From: Callaeas wilsoni
Lineage: Eukaryota > Chordata > Aves > Passeriformes > Callaeidae
Length of the DNA stretch: 64,000 nt
Direction of reading: 5' to 3'
NCBI GenBank assembly: GCA_013398955.1
Contig: VWPU01014161.1
Coordinates: 62,001 to 126,000 of the forward strand
The position numbers and the translations under genes are program-made. How positions within the stretch are numbered: the first letter of the stretch is position 1; each line of letters opens with the position of its first letter. This document shows, piece after piece, positions 1-11,990 of the stretch. The notes under the pieces are model-generated. The model was not told the origin of the DNA. It searched no databases and saw only the letters and a list, made by a program, of their open reading frames with translations.

Positions 1-2332
1 AGAGCTGAGAGGGAGAAGAGAGTGGAAAAGATGGACAGCGGGGCTTGTGTGCTCCAAGATAAAATACCAACCACATTGTGTCGGTAAACGCATTTCAGCC
101 TTTCCCAGCGCAAAGCTTTAGTCCAATGACTTTGCCAGTAATCTAACACTCCTTACCTCAAGCCACGCAGGGCTCCACTGAGCAACTCAGCTGTGTCTTG
201 CTGGCAAAGAAAGCAAACCCTTGCTGCTGTTGTACTAGAGAACACAGCCCCCAACCATTTCCATGTGCTTTGCTATGATTTCTTGTGCTGAGCCACAAAG
301 AACTCCATGCTGTGGAGCCAGGCTTCAAACCTGTGCAGTGTACACCAGGGCTTGTTGACCATCAGCATGAAGCAGGACAAATACTGTTCATATAAATGGC
401 ACTCCAGTTTCCAACAGAAGGAAAATTCATAATCATATGGAGGAAAATGTATTCTTCACTGAAGAGGTCAGTGCTGCCTTTGGAGGGTGGTGAGCCCTGT
501 TAGGAAGGTGAGGGGGGGCAGATGAGGACCACAGCCTTCATGTGATGCCTTCCAAGGGGTGAGCTGTAGTAGTGCTGTATTTATACTCACTAGCTAGAAA
601 CATCACTAGGTAACAGCTCTGCTAGCTGAAGGATTTGGAAGTCCCATCATTTAAAATAATGTGTAAAAATATTTGAGTGTTCATTAAAAACACTGCCTAT
701 TATCTCTATTTCTTGTCTAGAAAAGGAAAGATTTTGTGCTTTTTCCTTGCTCTGTAGAGCAGTATGGAGTTGTAAGTTGATTTTGCCAGCTGATACCCTT
801 GCTGATCAACCTTTTTTGAGCTCTAAAATCCTTTAAAACATAATAAGGCAACTTAGTGACCAATGCATAATGTCAGCCTTTTCAAAGAATTGTACAGAAG
901 CATAAAAGGCAAAGTTCTGACATGGACACTCAGAGATGCAATCTCACACTTTGATGTTGTATCCATTTACATACTCAGTGTCAGGAATGGCTAGACTGTA
1001 TTAACAAAACATAAACCTCTCAAATAAGACAATAGCAAACTACTGAGTGCATATTTTGTCTATAATACTTCTAAGCTTCTAAAAAGGTCAAATAAATATT
1101 AAATTATATTTTATGAATTCATTCACTTTAAATTATTTAGAATTAAAATATAATAGTTAAGTGATAAGTTAAGCTCTTTACACTATTTATCTCCTTTCAA
1201 AAGCCTTTGAAATTGAGCATTGATGTCTTTGACTAATTTGACAAGATGCAAGTTATTTTTATTTCTTGAGTGATTGTATCTCTGAGCAAACAAACTTGCC
1301 TGGTGCTTCGTGTCCTTATCTCTGACTGGAGCTGTTTATAGCTTCACTGATACATAGAAAGCCTTCATTTTTGCATGGAAACCTAGGAGGACACAATTAT
1401 TTTTTACCATCTTAGCCTACCTCTTCACCTCTGCCATGCTCACATAATTTCAGTTGGCTGAAGCAGCAGTCTCAAGAAGGAAGGAAAGAAAAGCCAGGAA
1501 CATTGTGGTCTGGCAGATGACTTTGGTTTCTCAACAAGTCTGTGCAAGTGTCAAGTGATTCACAAATGGTTCAGCAAATGTTGTCTGTGCTGAAATCAGA
1601 TAAAGGTCAGTTCCAGGCGCCACATGAAACACATGAAGCCGGAGCCAGTGCTGGGATTGCAGGGGTTCTGGTGGGTGCAGGGTCCTGCTCTTTTTCCCCT
1701 GGAGAGCTGCCCCCATTCCACAAAATACCTGCAATGGCTGGACTTTGCTCTTCCAGCCTCAGATGGGTTTAGCTCAGGACAAGAGATGTGCTAATCCAAG
1801 CACTGCCCCATCTCCCCTCACCATGCACCAGGGCTGACTATGCAAGGTGCTGAGGGCCAGCACCTTGCACAGGGGCACCAGGAGGCCCAAGGGGAGACTC
1901 ATATCTTGTGTGACCCTGTGTTCCAGTGCCTGGGTGCTCACAGCTTTCGCCTCCTGGGAAATGGCTTTAGCTCAGTCTGGGCTGAATGCTCAACACTACA
2001 AAACTGGATGGAACAAATTTGCTCTGTATTTGGGGTTACTGAGAGGACCACACACATGGTGCACAAACCCCCAGATTAGAAAACTTAGTAATTACGGTGT
2101 TTTGGAAATATTTTTCCCCTGATAATGCAAAATTCTAATCTGAATTACCAGATTACATTCATTACATTCATTACTTAGTACCAATCTTAAACCAAAGGAA
2201 CAAGGATTTCAACTAACTTTTGTTCTACAACATATTGCATGATTTGAGTTTGTGTGTTAATCCTTATTTTTTTCCCTTTAATAAAATGTTGGACACAGAT
2301 CCTGAACAGGACAATAGAATAATCAAATACTT
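1..2332. other. Intergenic DNA, no gene recognised
   Basis: The stretch is AT-rich and CpG-poor. Reading frames of 60-90 codons around 1531-2122 overlap each other on both strands and show no family resemblance. A short 9-bp tandem (ATTACATTC, 2.5 copies) lies at about 2152-2174. I see no repeats I can name here. Confidence 0.6.
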
Positions 2333-2467
2333 TCACAGAATATTCTGAGTTGGAATGGACCCAGAAGGATCATTGAGTCCAACTCTTAAGTGAATGACCC
2401 ATGCAGGGATTGAACTCACGACTTTGGTGTTATTAGCACCATGTTCTAACCAACTGAGCCAATCTCA
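2333..2467 (-). mobile_element. TguSINE1-type SINE: tRNA-Ile-like head fused to CR1-like tail
   Basis: Read on the - strand, about 2467 to 2395 matches a degenerate tRNA-Ile. It has a GGTTAGAAC-like A-box region, the anticodon loop CTAATAA (anticodon AAU) and a GGTTC-type B-box equivalent (GAGTTCAATCCC). From 2394 down to 2333 it continues into a CR1-like 3' end (TTGGACTCAATGATCC... CCAACTCAGAATATTCTGTG). A tRNA-Ile head with a CR1-derived tail is the known structure of TguSINE1, which is mobilised by CR1 machinery and described from passerines. The copy is nearly full length with scattered substitutions in both boxes, so it is an old insertion and not a working tRNA gene. Confidence 0.85.
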
Positions 2468-5400
2468 TGTTAAACAGAAAAATACCCACAACAGTCTAAT
2501 CATTAAAATATTTTAAAAGTGGGGGTTTTTTGGGGGGGAAGGTTTTCTTGGTGGGTTTAGCAGATGAGGTAATGGAAGCAATTTTCTAGGAGAAATTTAA
2601 GATACTATCTGCAGTTACTCTTAAAGAATGAGAAATGTGTTCTATTAGGCCTACATTACAGGCTCCCTCTAAGTTCAGCTGGTATTAAAATAACAGAGAC
2701 TTACTATTCAAAGCCAAAGAACAATAAACTGAAGTTATTTTTCTCTCCAGTGAAGTCTCACTTTCAGTGGGGACAAATAATTACTTTAGACTGTAAGTAA
2801 AGATCATATCACATTTATTTGTATATCAGTTGATTTTAATACTGCTAGAATTTATTTATTTATGCCTAAAGATGTTGTAAGCAATTTACAGACTGGTTAA
2901 ATACACAAAATAGAAGCCTAAAATCTATATAGAAAAACTAAATGAATGGATTACACTAGAATGGAAATTAAATAGGTGTTCAAAAATATCATATTATCAA
3001 CTATTAATTTTTTTTTTCCTTATTCGTCTTGTTCTGCCAAATCTTACTGGTCTTCATATAATCCTTCCCCATAACGCTGTTTTTAGCTCTAGGCCATAAC
3101 CTGCTCTGGTGTCACAGCTTGTTTGGAGAAAGAGTTTGGACTAGAGACCTGGACTAAAAGACCTGAATTCAGCATTAATTTCCCTCTGATCCTATGATCT
3201 GTGCTGGCTCTAATTGTTCCCCTCTGGAGCGGAAGCCCACCCATAGGCTACACCTATACTGCCAAACCCCTCAGGACTCGGTCCTGGGCTGACCCCAGTG
3301 CCCACGGTGGAGAGGGGCACTGGCAAGTGAAAGCAGACCATGTGTGGCTACCATGTGTGCACCCACACTGCTCCTAGAGCTAATGTACACCCACCCCACA
3401 CCTCTCTGCTCCAGACTCCTGTGTTACTTCTGAGACATAATTACCATCTGTGTGAGTAGGTGAGGGGTCATTTCCTCCAAAGCATCTGACCAGGGAGGAC
3501 TGTGCTTGTTCCACAGGATGAACTGTGCTGGAGACCACTTGTTGAGTGCCTGAAGGTTTAGGGTGAAGGAGACTGAGAGCGGAAGGAACCAGACCTGGGA
3601 GAGCCCTCTCCATGTATCCTTTTGGAGTGGCTCTGGGGGTGGAATCTCTCTGAGCAGCACCCAGAGGACTTGCCTGTTCTGGAGAAGGGTGATTGGAGGC
3701 TCCAAAGCAAAGCCAGTGTGGAAACAAGTGCTCACCTTCCCTTCCTGACCCCCTCACACCGATCAGATCACAACCCATCCCTTAGTTCAATTCATCACCT
3801 TGCAACTCAGGCTCTAGTAAAGCCCAAATGGCCTTGGCATCTACTTCAGAAATTCAGGAAGCTTTTCCTCTTTTATATTGTCTGTGAAAGTTATCTTAGA
3901 AAGACTTAAACATATAGGTTAGTTTATAGAGAGGGTGCCATAAATAAGATGTCTGTACCAGCTGTACTTTTAAAAAAAGAAAATAACAAGAAATAGGTAG
4001 ATGAACATTTTCTGACAGGTAAATTCCTGGATGGACACTGAATAGTCATATGGGATGAATGATTAAAATCTCCAACACTTTTCTGCTCATCGAATCTACT
4101 TTTTTAGCTGGGGTTTAGCATCTTGGTAGCACCTGACCTAAAGTTTGCAGGGCAGGGGTGGAGGCTGTTCATGGAAGAGGTCTGGACTATTGTTTCCTAG
4201 AAAAACCTGAAAATAAGAATAACTGTGTGCTCCTGTCCAGAGCAGCTGCTGCACCAGCATGATAAGATCTTACTGAATCTGTAATTTTGTTTAATGTAGC
4301 TGTTGCAACACAAACCTAATGAAGCTTGAATACTGGGGCTTATGTTTGTTTTGTATTGCTTTGGAATTGATATAATTATACAGAACAGCTAAGCTATTTT
4401 ACTCTCTTTATCCAAGATGTTATTTAATCTTTGTAGTCAATCAGATTAGAACAAATCTGTTATAACTTTCAAGATACATTCAGGTACATCAAGAATTTGT
4501 AGTCAGGTCATCGCAAGAGTATTGTAAATGTTCTTCTGTTGTTAAGTGAAGCTCAGGTGATGTCGGGGTGCATTTAGAAGAACTCTGAAATGCAAAGGGC
4601 AAGACAAGGCTCGATTTCACCACATAAACAACTGCATCAGAGAGCCCACTTGCAACACAGATGTTGCCTAGCTTAATTAAAACACAACTCTATAGTGTAA
4701 CAGAAACTTACTCATCTCCCTAAACCAAAGCTGAAAATTATCAAATACACTCAGCTGAACTCAGAATTAGCCTATGCATAGAACTGCTGCATGTCATGGT
4801 GAATATCTGGAGAAGGTCAAACAGACAATTAATTAAATTAATAGTGAGGATTCAGAATTGTATCTGTGGGCACAAATTTATTCTCTGATCTCAAGACTAA
4901 ACCAGACATGATTTGACAACATCTACACTATTTAACTCACTTGTTAGCCAAATAGTATAATTGGGAATAGCCAATAGCCTGTGCTGATTCCCAAAGCCCA
5001 GGCTAAAGAGACATAGCCTATCTATCTCCTCTGTACATACAGACAGGGCAGGGTGCAGACTCCTTTTTAAGCTTGGAAGATATTTGCCGTTTATGTCTGA
5101 ACTGTACAAGAGTCTCTTAGAAACTGACAGGACAAACCACCACACCTTCAGAGGCATAGTGACTGATGACTATTAAATGTAAACGTTTGTCCTTGGCAGG
5201 GCAACTGTCTTGATAAATTAGTTCATTTTCCCATCTAAACTCTGAAAGGAGCTCTTGCATCAGCAAACTGAAGGAGATCTGAAACTACTTAGAAGTGGGA
5301 AGCAAAAAAGCTGCATTAATACATACAAGCACATTTATCAGTTTTCCTATATTTGCATATTTCTTGTGCATAAACAGTAAAAAACCAATCACCCTTTGGA

Positions 5401-8400
5401 GTTCTTAGACAGCCTGTATTCCAACAGTCTCCTTTAATTATCACATGTCCATCAAGAACTGAACTGCAAACCCACATCCTTAGGGATCTGGGAAAGATTC
5501 TAAGCACTGAAAAATCACAGAAAACCCCAAGGCACCTCAGCAATGAAAAGCACTGGCTCCTTCTGTGAAAAGGTAACATGCAGACTTCATTTGCCAATGA
5601 CTCTGCTAGAGAGACCATGGAAGAGCTCTTCTGGCCCCAAAATAATACATAGGAAGTACAGACAAAATTTTGGTCAGTTCTCCATAGATTTCATAAGGAC
5701 GGAGACTTAAATTTGCAATCACTTGATAAGAAAGAATGAATGACTGCTAGCTGTATCTTCAGAGAGACTACAAGAAATCCTTGGGAAAGAAGCATCATTA
5801 TCTCATCCAATTTGCTATTAAAACCCGAGACAGAAGATGACAGACTTCATATGTTATACATTTCCATGCATTCCAAGTTCTGATACTGTGCCCCTTAGGT
5901 GGTATTTCCAGTGTATTCAGTGTTTGACAGATGGTTTTCTTTAAACATTAGGAGCTGTGTCGATCATAGTGTTGGACAAATTTATTCAGTTTCATTTAAA
6001 AGGAGCTCTATGATGGGCATTCTCTCAAGGAAAACGTGTCAAAATTTCTGCCTTAATAGAACCATTTTGAGCTTAGTGACTCACCACTTGTTATAAAACA
6101 TTCAATATACTCTACAGAAAATGGATAAGACCAATAGGGAACGGGATTTCCAGCAGTCAGCGTCTGAATGGGGCAACACCTTCATAAGCTGGTAGGACAT
6201 TCAAAAGTCTGAAGACTGCTCTGAGTGTTGTTCAGTTCCTATGCACCACTGGGATTTTCAAATATGAATATATCCTGTTATTTGATTTCTAAACTCAAGT
6301 CTGTATCATTGAAAATGAGACTGGGAGAGCTTATAACAGCATGTCAGCAAGTATGGTAGAAGAGATGAAGCTTTTAGACACCATTTTGTGATTTGAACGC
6401 ACATCTCCAGTGAACACCTTAAACAGCATTGAAGGTGAGACTTTTTCAACCTTCCCTGTTTAAATCCTTCCACTTTGCAAGAGTAACTAAAAATCCATGA
6501 ACTTCCTAAGTGCTTGCACACTAAGCTACAGAATTAACATCTTCTGCTCATTACCTTCAGTAAATTTCTAATTAGACAAGCAAAATATAAATGTTTTCAG
6601 GAACAGAATATAAGTGATGATGAACTACAGACCCACATTATAACTACTGTGTTAGGAAGCAAGAAATCCAATTTTGAAAGTTTGCTCCAAATCTGGGAGG
6701 GGAAGATTATCTCTCACACTTGCCAGGTGAGTACCCCAACTACCATGATATAAATTATATGTAACAGACAACGGGCAATTCTCTGTCAGAAGTTCAATAA
6801 TCAGTGATCTTTCATATGCTTCCTAATCTGCCTGTGTGTGAATACACAGTGGAATTTACGGGACGTAAGTGTGCGCTGTATCTCTCATCTGATTAGGCCC
6901 ATGGACAGACATCTACTGCCTTGGCACATCAACAGCAAAAACTTTGCCCTGATTGTTTTAGGCATCTGCCGGGCAAGCAGACAGCAGAGAGGTGACACAC
7001 AGATGCTGGAACTTCCCTAAAACAACAGGGATGGCTTTAAACCTTTTATGGGTTTTAGCTTTAGATAAGGTGAAAGGGCTTTTCTATGACCAAAGCTAAC
7101 TGTACATGAGACTAGACTACATGAGAGCAGAAAAACAGTGGATAAATATGCTGACGATTGCAGCAATGTTGCCTACAAAATCCATAAAGTATTTAAGAAG
7201 TGCCCTGACCCATCCCTGTGTTGGGTGAAGTGACTGTGTATGAGCTTGGTTGGTTGGTGAAGGGTGTTGCAACCACTGAGAGGCAGTTTTACAACTGCAA
7301 GCTATGACTGGGCCTATGGGGAACACTGTGGGAACATTTTTCCAACTCATACATGACAGAAAGAAACTTATTACTGAGTGCAAAGTTTATTTTAGCACAT
7401 ATAACACGCATTCATTCATGAAGTATCTCAATTCAAAATTCAAGGAATCACTTTCAGGATCAGAGTTGTTCTAGGAGTTAACTTATTTCCTTTACAGCAT
7501 CATAGCAGTATTTTACTGTAAACACTCTGGCTCTTCCCCTCCTTTCCAAATTACTTAGTGAACTTGATCAGACAGCATGATATCAGTCTTTTCATATCAA
7601 AATATTCAATCTCAATACTTTAACATACACTTAAATATGTTAGGTACCAAACCTGGGTTGCATTTTTTAAATTTCTTACATTTTAGCCATGTGAGAGGTG
7701 TATGAAAAAAGGAATTAGTGTTGGGCCAGATGTACTGCAGGGACAAGAAGGCATAAAAAGGGAAAGAAGCATACTAGGGCTTGCACCTTCCCCATTGTCA
7801 CTGCCTGCTGTAATGCATGTTGCATTTGTTCTCCCTTTCATCTCTTGCTTTCACTGTCATATTCCATCACTTTTCTTCTGCTCTTTGTTCTAATAAGGCT
7901 CCCCACATGTTGCCATGAATCACTGTGATGTAAATACACAGTCCTGTTGAGATCCATGATGGTTGTTCAACCTGGAAGTGGTACACCTGGGGTTTCCAAA
8001 GTTCTACTAAAAAATGAAGCCCACTAGTGACAATTGTGAGAAAGCTGGACTGATTTTAGGAGGAAGATGTTATCTGATTAAGATGCCAAGCTATTTAATG
8101 AAGTAAAAAACCCAAAATCACAAGGGTGGAAAAGGACGCTAAGCATTCTGGCAGTGGTGGAAGAGGCTAAAAGAATACACACAAGTGATGTGGGTCTGCC
8201 TCTGCCATACAGTGCTCAAGCCCAGAGTCTTAAAATTCTGCCTGAAGATGTACAGGCATGCCTATATCTTCTGTTGTGTGAATCTGGGAGAATTGGGACA
8301 GAACTGATTTCATGCTGAAAGGCCTAAAATTTCCCCACTGAAGAAAGCTGTTTGGAAACTGTTCATTTCTGTGTTGTGGCTGCTTTACATCCCCCCAGTG

Positions 8401-11214
8401 CAGCAAACAGGACACTCAGTGGCACCACTCAGTGTCACAGCAGAAGTGAACCACCCTCTCATGTGGGCTGCAACACCTGCATTCAGCACTGAGAGCTGCT
8501 GGAGGGCAGAAACCTCAGTCCTGGACAGAGCTGTTCTGATGGTCTCCAAAACAGGAGCTTCCTACTTCTCTTAGGGCTTGAGCTCCACTTTCTCTTTCCT
8601 TCTTGCCTTTACCTCCCACTGCCACCACTTCATCTTTGCCCTTTGACCACTATAAATCAGAGTGTCACTGACACTGGCAATGGGGTGGGAGCAGTGACAG
8701 CAATGACCTAAGCTTTGCACACATTGTACTGTTTGCTTGCAGTGCCATTGCACCAGTCTTGTTTCTGGCTTTCCTCTGGCTCAGACTCTAGCTGTGCTCT
8801 GAAAACATCTCTTATTAATAAAAACACAGTAAGAAGTGGTTTTTCTTACCTCACATAAAATCCAACTGCTTTGTGTTTCGTGACAACTTGAAAGGCCAGC
8901 TGACTCAAAGGTGTTTTGTAGAACTCTCCTTCCGTGGGAGAACTCTTGGTGTCAGCTCAGGCTTAAGTGTGTGCAGGACTTGCCTCTCTTACCTTTGTCT
9001 AACGTATTGGTGCCAGAGGGAGAATAAGGGCAGCTGACAGGCTGAGGGATGGGTGCTGCTGCACCCATTTTTATTTCCTTTCTATTATCTGCAAGCCCGT
9101 TCTGGGACAGGAGCAAAGGTGGTTTGCTTGGGACTCTCATAATACACTCTCTGTCTGCTTCCCAGAAAGAAGAAACGCAATGGCTCCCTCTTCTTTGAAT
9201 ACTGTAAGATCGTATCCATAAATATAAGAGCTAATTCCAAGAAATACAAATGTAATTACTTCAAATCAGAGAATCATATCTTAAACTGAAATGCATTTAG
9301 GTTTTAAAATGTGACCTAAATATATTTGAAATATCACATAACTGTGCAGCTGCTATACTGATGTATCTTATTAATGGGAGACAGGGTTATAAAATTTTGT
9401 TGCTCACAATGTTTTCTGACCCTGAGAAGACTCTTCTTCCCCTTAAATGTTGTTGTCATCACCCATGATTCTCAGGGAAAAGTATCTCACATATCTGGAA
9501 AGTCAGCTGGAAATTGCTGTTGCAATTTTTCATGAGAAATTTCTTGTGACATGCACTTCATGGAAAATCAAAACTCACATCTACCTTTGTCAGTGAGATG
9601 AGGATGAAACTGGCTGAAAAATGAAAATATTCCATCAAAAGTCTTTCAGGCATGCATTTAAAACCAAAGACATTTTAAGAAAAAGGAAAATATCTCAATT
9701 TTTTTTAATGTTTTAAACCTTTTTTTTCCATCAAAACCATATTTTTAAATTGTTTTTGTCTATTAACTCTAAACACAAAGCTATTGTCAATTGAGGAAAA
9801 ACTATATAATATTGCAAGGAGTGAATGAACAGCTTTGATAAAGAAATGGACTGTAGTTATTTAATAAGACCCCTCCCACTGATACTTGTGTATGTTCTTT
9901 TTTCTTATTATTTCAAATGAATGCAAACAAATTAATTTTTTTGTAAGCTCTTAAAGCTTGTACAAGATACTAGAATTTGGAACAAACACAAATTAAAATG
10001 CATGGAGAAATGTGAATATGTGTTATTACATTATTCAGTGCCATAGAACTCCAAGGAAAATGTTGAAGGAAAAAATTAAGGCAGATTTGTCAATATGGGA
10101 ATGAAACCTTAGTATCTCATTACTAAATTCATTACATCTATCAGCTTATTGCCAGAAGACATCAGCCTTCTCTATATGCCCAGCATCCCATGAAACATTT
10201 AAATACGTAATGATATTAGCTACACTCTTACACATCTGTGTATGAACTGCTTTAACAGGAAAGAGCTCTCTAGTAATTAATTGTGCTTAAACTTTTATTA
10301 TTGTGTCTCAGTTTTCGAGAATACTGATTTTTAGGTAAGTTGTTATGTGAACCAGCTCTACTTGTACACCTGTAAAAGAAAAAATGTTCTTTCTCAAAAA
10401 ACTGCACCCATTCTACATATCAATAAGAATGTCACCCCACATGATCTCAAGGTTTGTCACAAGTTTGAGTCCTGAATCAGGCAAGCACCATATCTGGGAT
10501 CCTTGCTGTGAACAGGCAGTCATATTTGTTATGGGGCTTCTGGAGTTCAGACCTACATGTCTAGAAACAAAGATAAAGTAAAATTAAGGGGAAAACCAGC
10601 AGTAGAACCACGCTGGCAAGAGAATATTTCTGTTTTGTGTTTTTCTAAGGTTCTTCACTAAACAGCTAGCCCGAACTCTGACTCCACGGTTGCTCATAAC
10701 CTTTCTGTCGTCACAGTGAGAACCTTGCTGGTAGCAAAGTGGTGTACGAGGACAGGGAGGCTCATCTCTTCCTTTCTAAACTTGTCAGCTACAATTTAGT
10801 GATTGTAAAGATGAAGTATGAACCAATCACCACAAAAATATTCTAGTATTCCCTACTAATAAACAAACTAAAACCAAAGCAAACCAGTAAAAAAAAAAAA
10901 AAGCATGAAAAAACTGACAGATATAAACTGGCTTTAGTTTCCTATATTAGAAGAAAAGTTATCTATCCTTCAGTTATTAGAGTGCATCTCACATGAGATC
11001 ACGAGTTAAAGTTGGACGGCCTCAGGTGATTACCTATGACTTACAAGTCTAATTTTCAGGGGTTTACATTACGGCCAATGGCTCTGTCCTGCCTGTTCAG
11101 AACTGCCAGCCCCAGATGGGAATTCTGCCCTGCTTCTGAAAGGCAAAGATTTACAACACGGAATTCAGACTCATGCCATTCCACCGCACTTTACACTTTG
11201 CAAGTGCACAGCCG
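2468..11214. other. Intergenic DNA upstream of FAM110C
   Basis: No gene is supported in this 8.7-kb stretch. Open frames are short, overlap on both strands and resemble no family I know; the longest is 132 codons at 3380-3778 (-). A 14-bp A run lies at 10889-10902. The composition is uniformly AT-rich with few CpG. Promoter-distal enhancers could be present but cannot be recognised without comparison to other birds. Confidence 0.6.
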
Positions 11215-11292
11215 CAGCACAGCTGCGGGCCAGGGACAAACGTGTCCCTGCTGCTGCCGCTGCCCCGGGAAGGGCACAGGATGCCGCGCGCA

Positions 11293-11340
11293 CAGCTGGG
11301 AGCACAGCTGGGGGCACAGCTGGGGGCACAGCTGGGGGCA
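11293..11340 (+). repeat. 12-bp minisatellite, four tandem copies, at the CpG island edge
   Basis: The unit CAGCTGGGGGCA occurs four times head to tail; the first copy has an A for G (CAGCTGGGAGCA). Each unit contains CAGCTG, an E-box of the CANNTG class, so the array spaces four identical E-boxes exactly 12 bp apart. Whether it has regulatory function is not shown. The repetition is direct observation. Confidence 0.9.
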
Positions 11341-11909
11341 CATCCGTGCTGCCCGCCCGGCGTGCCCGGACCCGGCTCCGCCGCTGTGCGCTGGAAGGCC
11401 GTCCCGTCCTATGCCGATCGCTCCAAGGTTTCCCGTTGGAGCGCAGCGCCCGGCACGGCCGGGCCGTGAAACTCGCGGGGGGAACGCACCGCGTAAGGGC
11501 CGCGAAAGGAGCGGGGCAAGGTGGTGTCCCCCGAAGGGGGAGATGCGCTGGGGTCCGCCGGGTCAGGCCCCAAAGCAGCGCCCCGTCCCCAAGCGGCGGC
11601 CCGGCAGAGGATGTTGTGAGGGGAGCAAACCTTCCGAGTGCCCCGGCGTCGGAGCAGGCGCCCCGCGCCCAGCGCAGCACCGTGCCCCCGGAGCCCCGGC
11701 CGCCCCAGCGCCGCGGGAGGTGGCGGGGCCGGGCCGCTGCCCCCCCCGGGGCGGCTCCTGCCTCCTTCCGTCCCTTCCTGCGGCCGGGATTGGCTGTGCC
11801 TGCGGCGGGCGGGCGGGACACGCGGCGCCCCGACGGTGCGGGGAGCGCGGCCCTCGGTGCGCGCAGCCGCTGCCTCTGCGCCCGGGCTGTCCTACACCGC
11901 GATTTTCGC

Positions 11910-11968
11910 TTTTTTCCTTTTTTTTTTTTTTTTTTCTTATCCCACTTCCCTCCCGGGACTCGAAGCAG
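11910..11968 (+). promoter_or_regulatory. Pyrimidine tract and possible 5'UTR splice acceptor just before the FAM110C start
   Basis: A pyrimidine-rich run including 18 consecutive T (11918-11935) is followed by a further C/T-rich segment and then CAG at 11966-11968. This is only 22 bp before the chosen ATG. The arrangement resembles a 3' splice site, which would mean a non-coding first exon upstream in the CpG island and a coding exon beginning at 11969. Other FAM110 genes have an intron ahead of a single main coding exon. The alternative is simply a T-rich 5'UTR in an unspliced first exon. Confidence 0.4.
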
Positions 11969-11990
11969 GAGCGGCGTCCCTGAAATTGCT

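Noticed and set aside
2395..2467. A tRNA-Ile gene
   Set aside because: It is fused directly to a CR1-type tail and carries mutations in both internal promoter boxes, so it is the SINE head.
11036..11983. 315-codon + strand frame upstream of FAM110C
   Set aside because: It is low-complexity GC-driven sequence including the minisatellite and the poly-T run, in a different frame from FAM110C.
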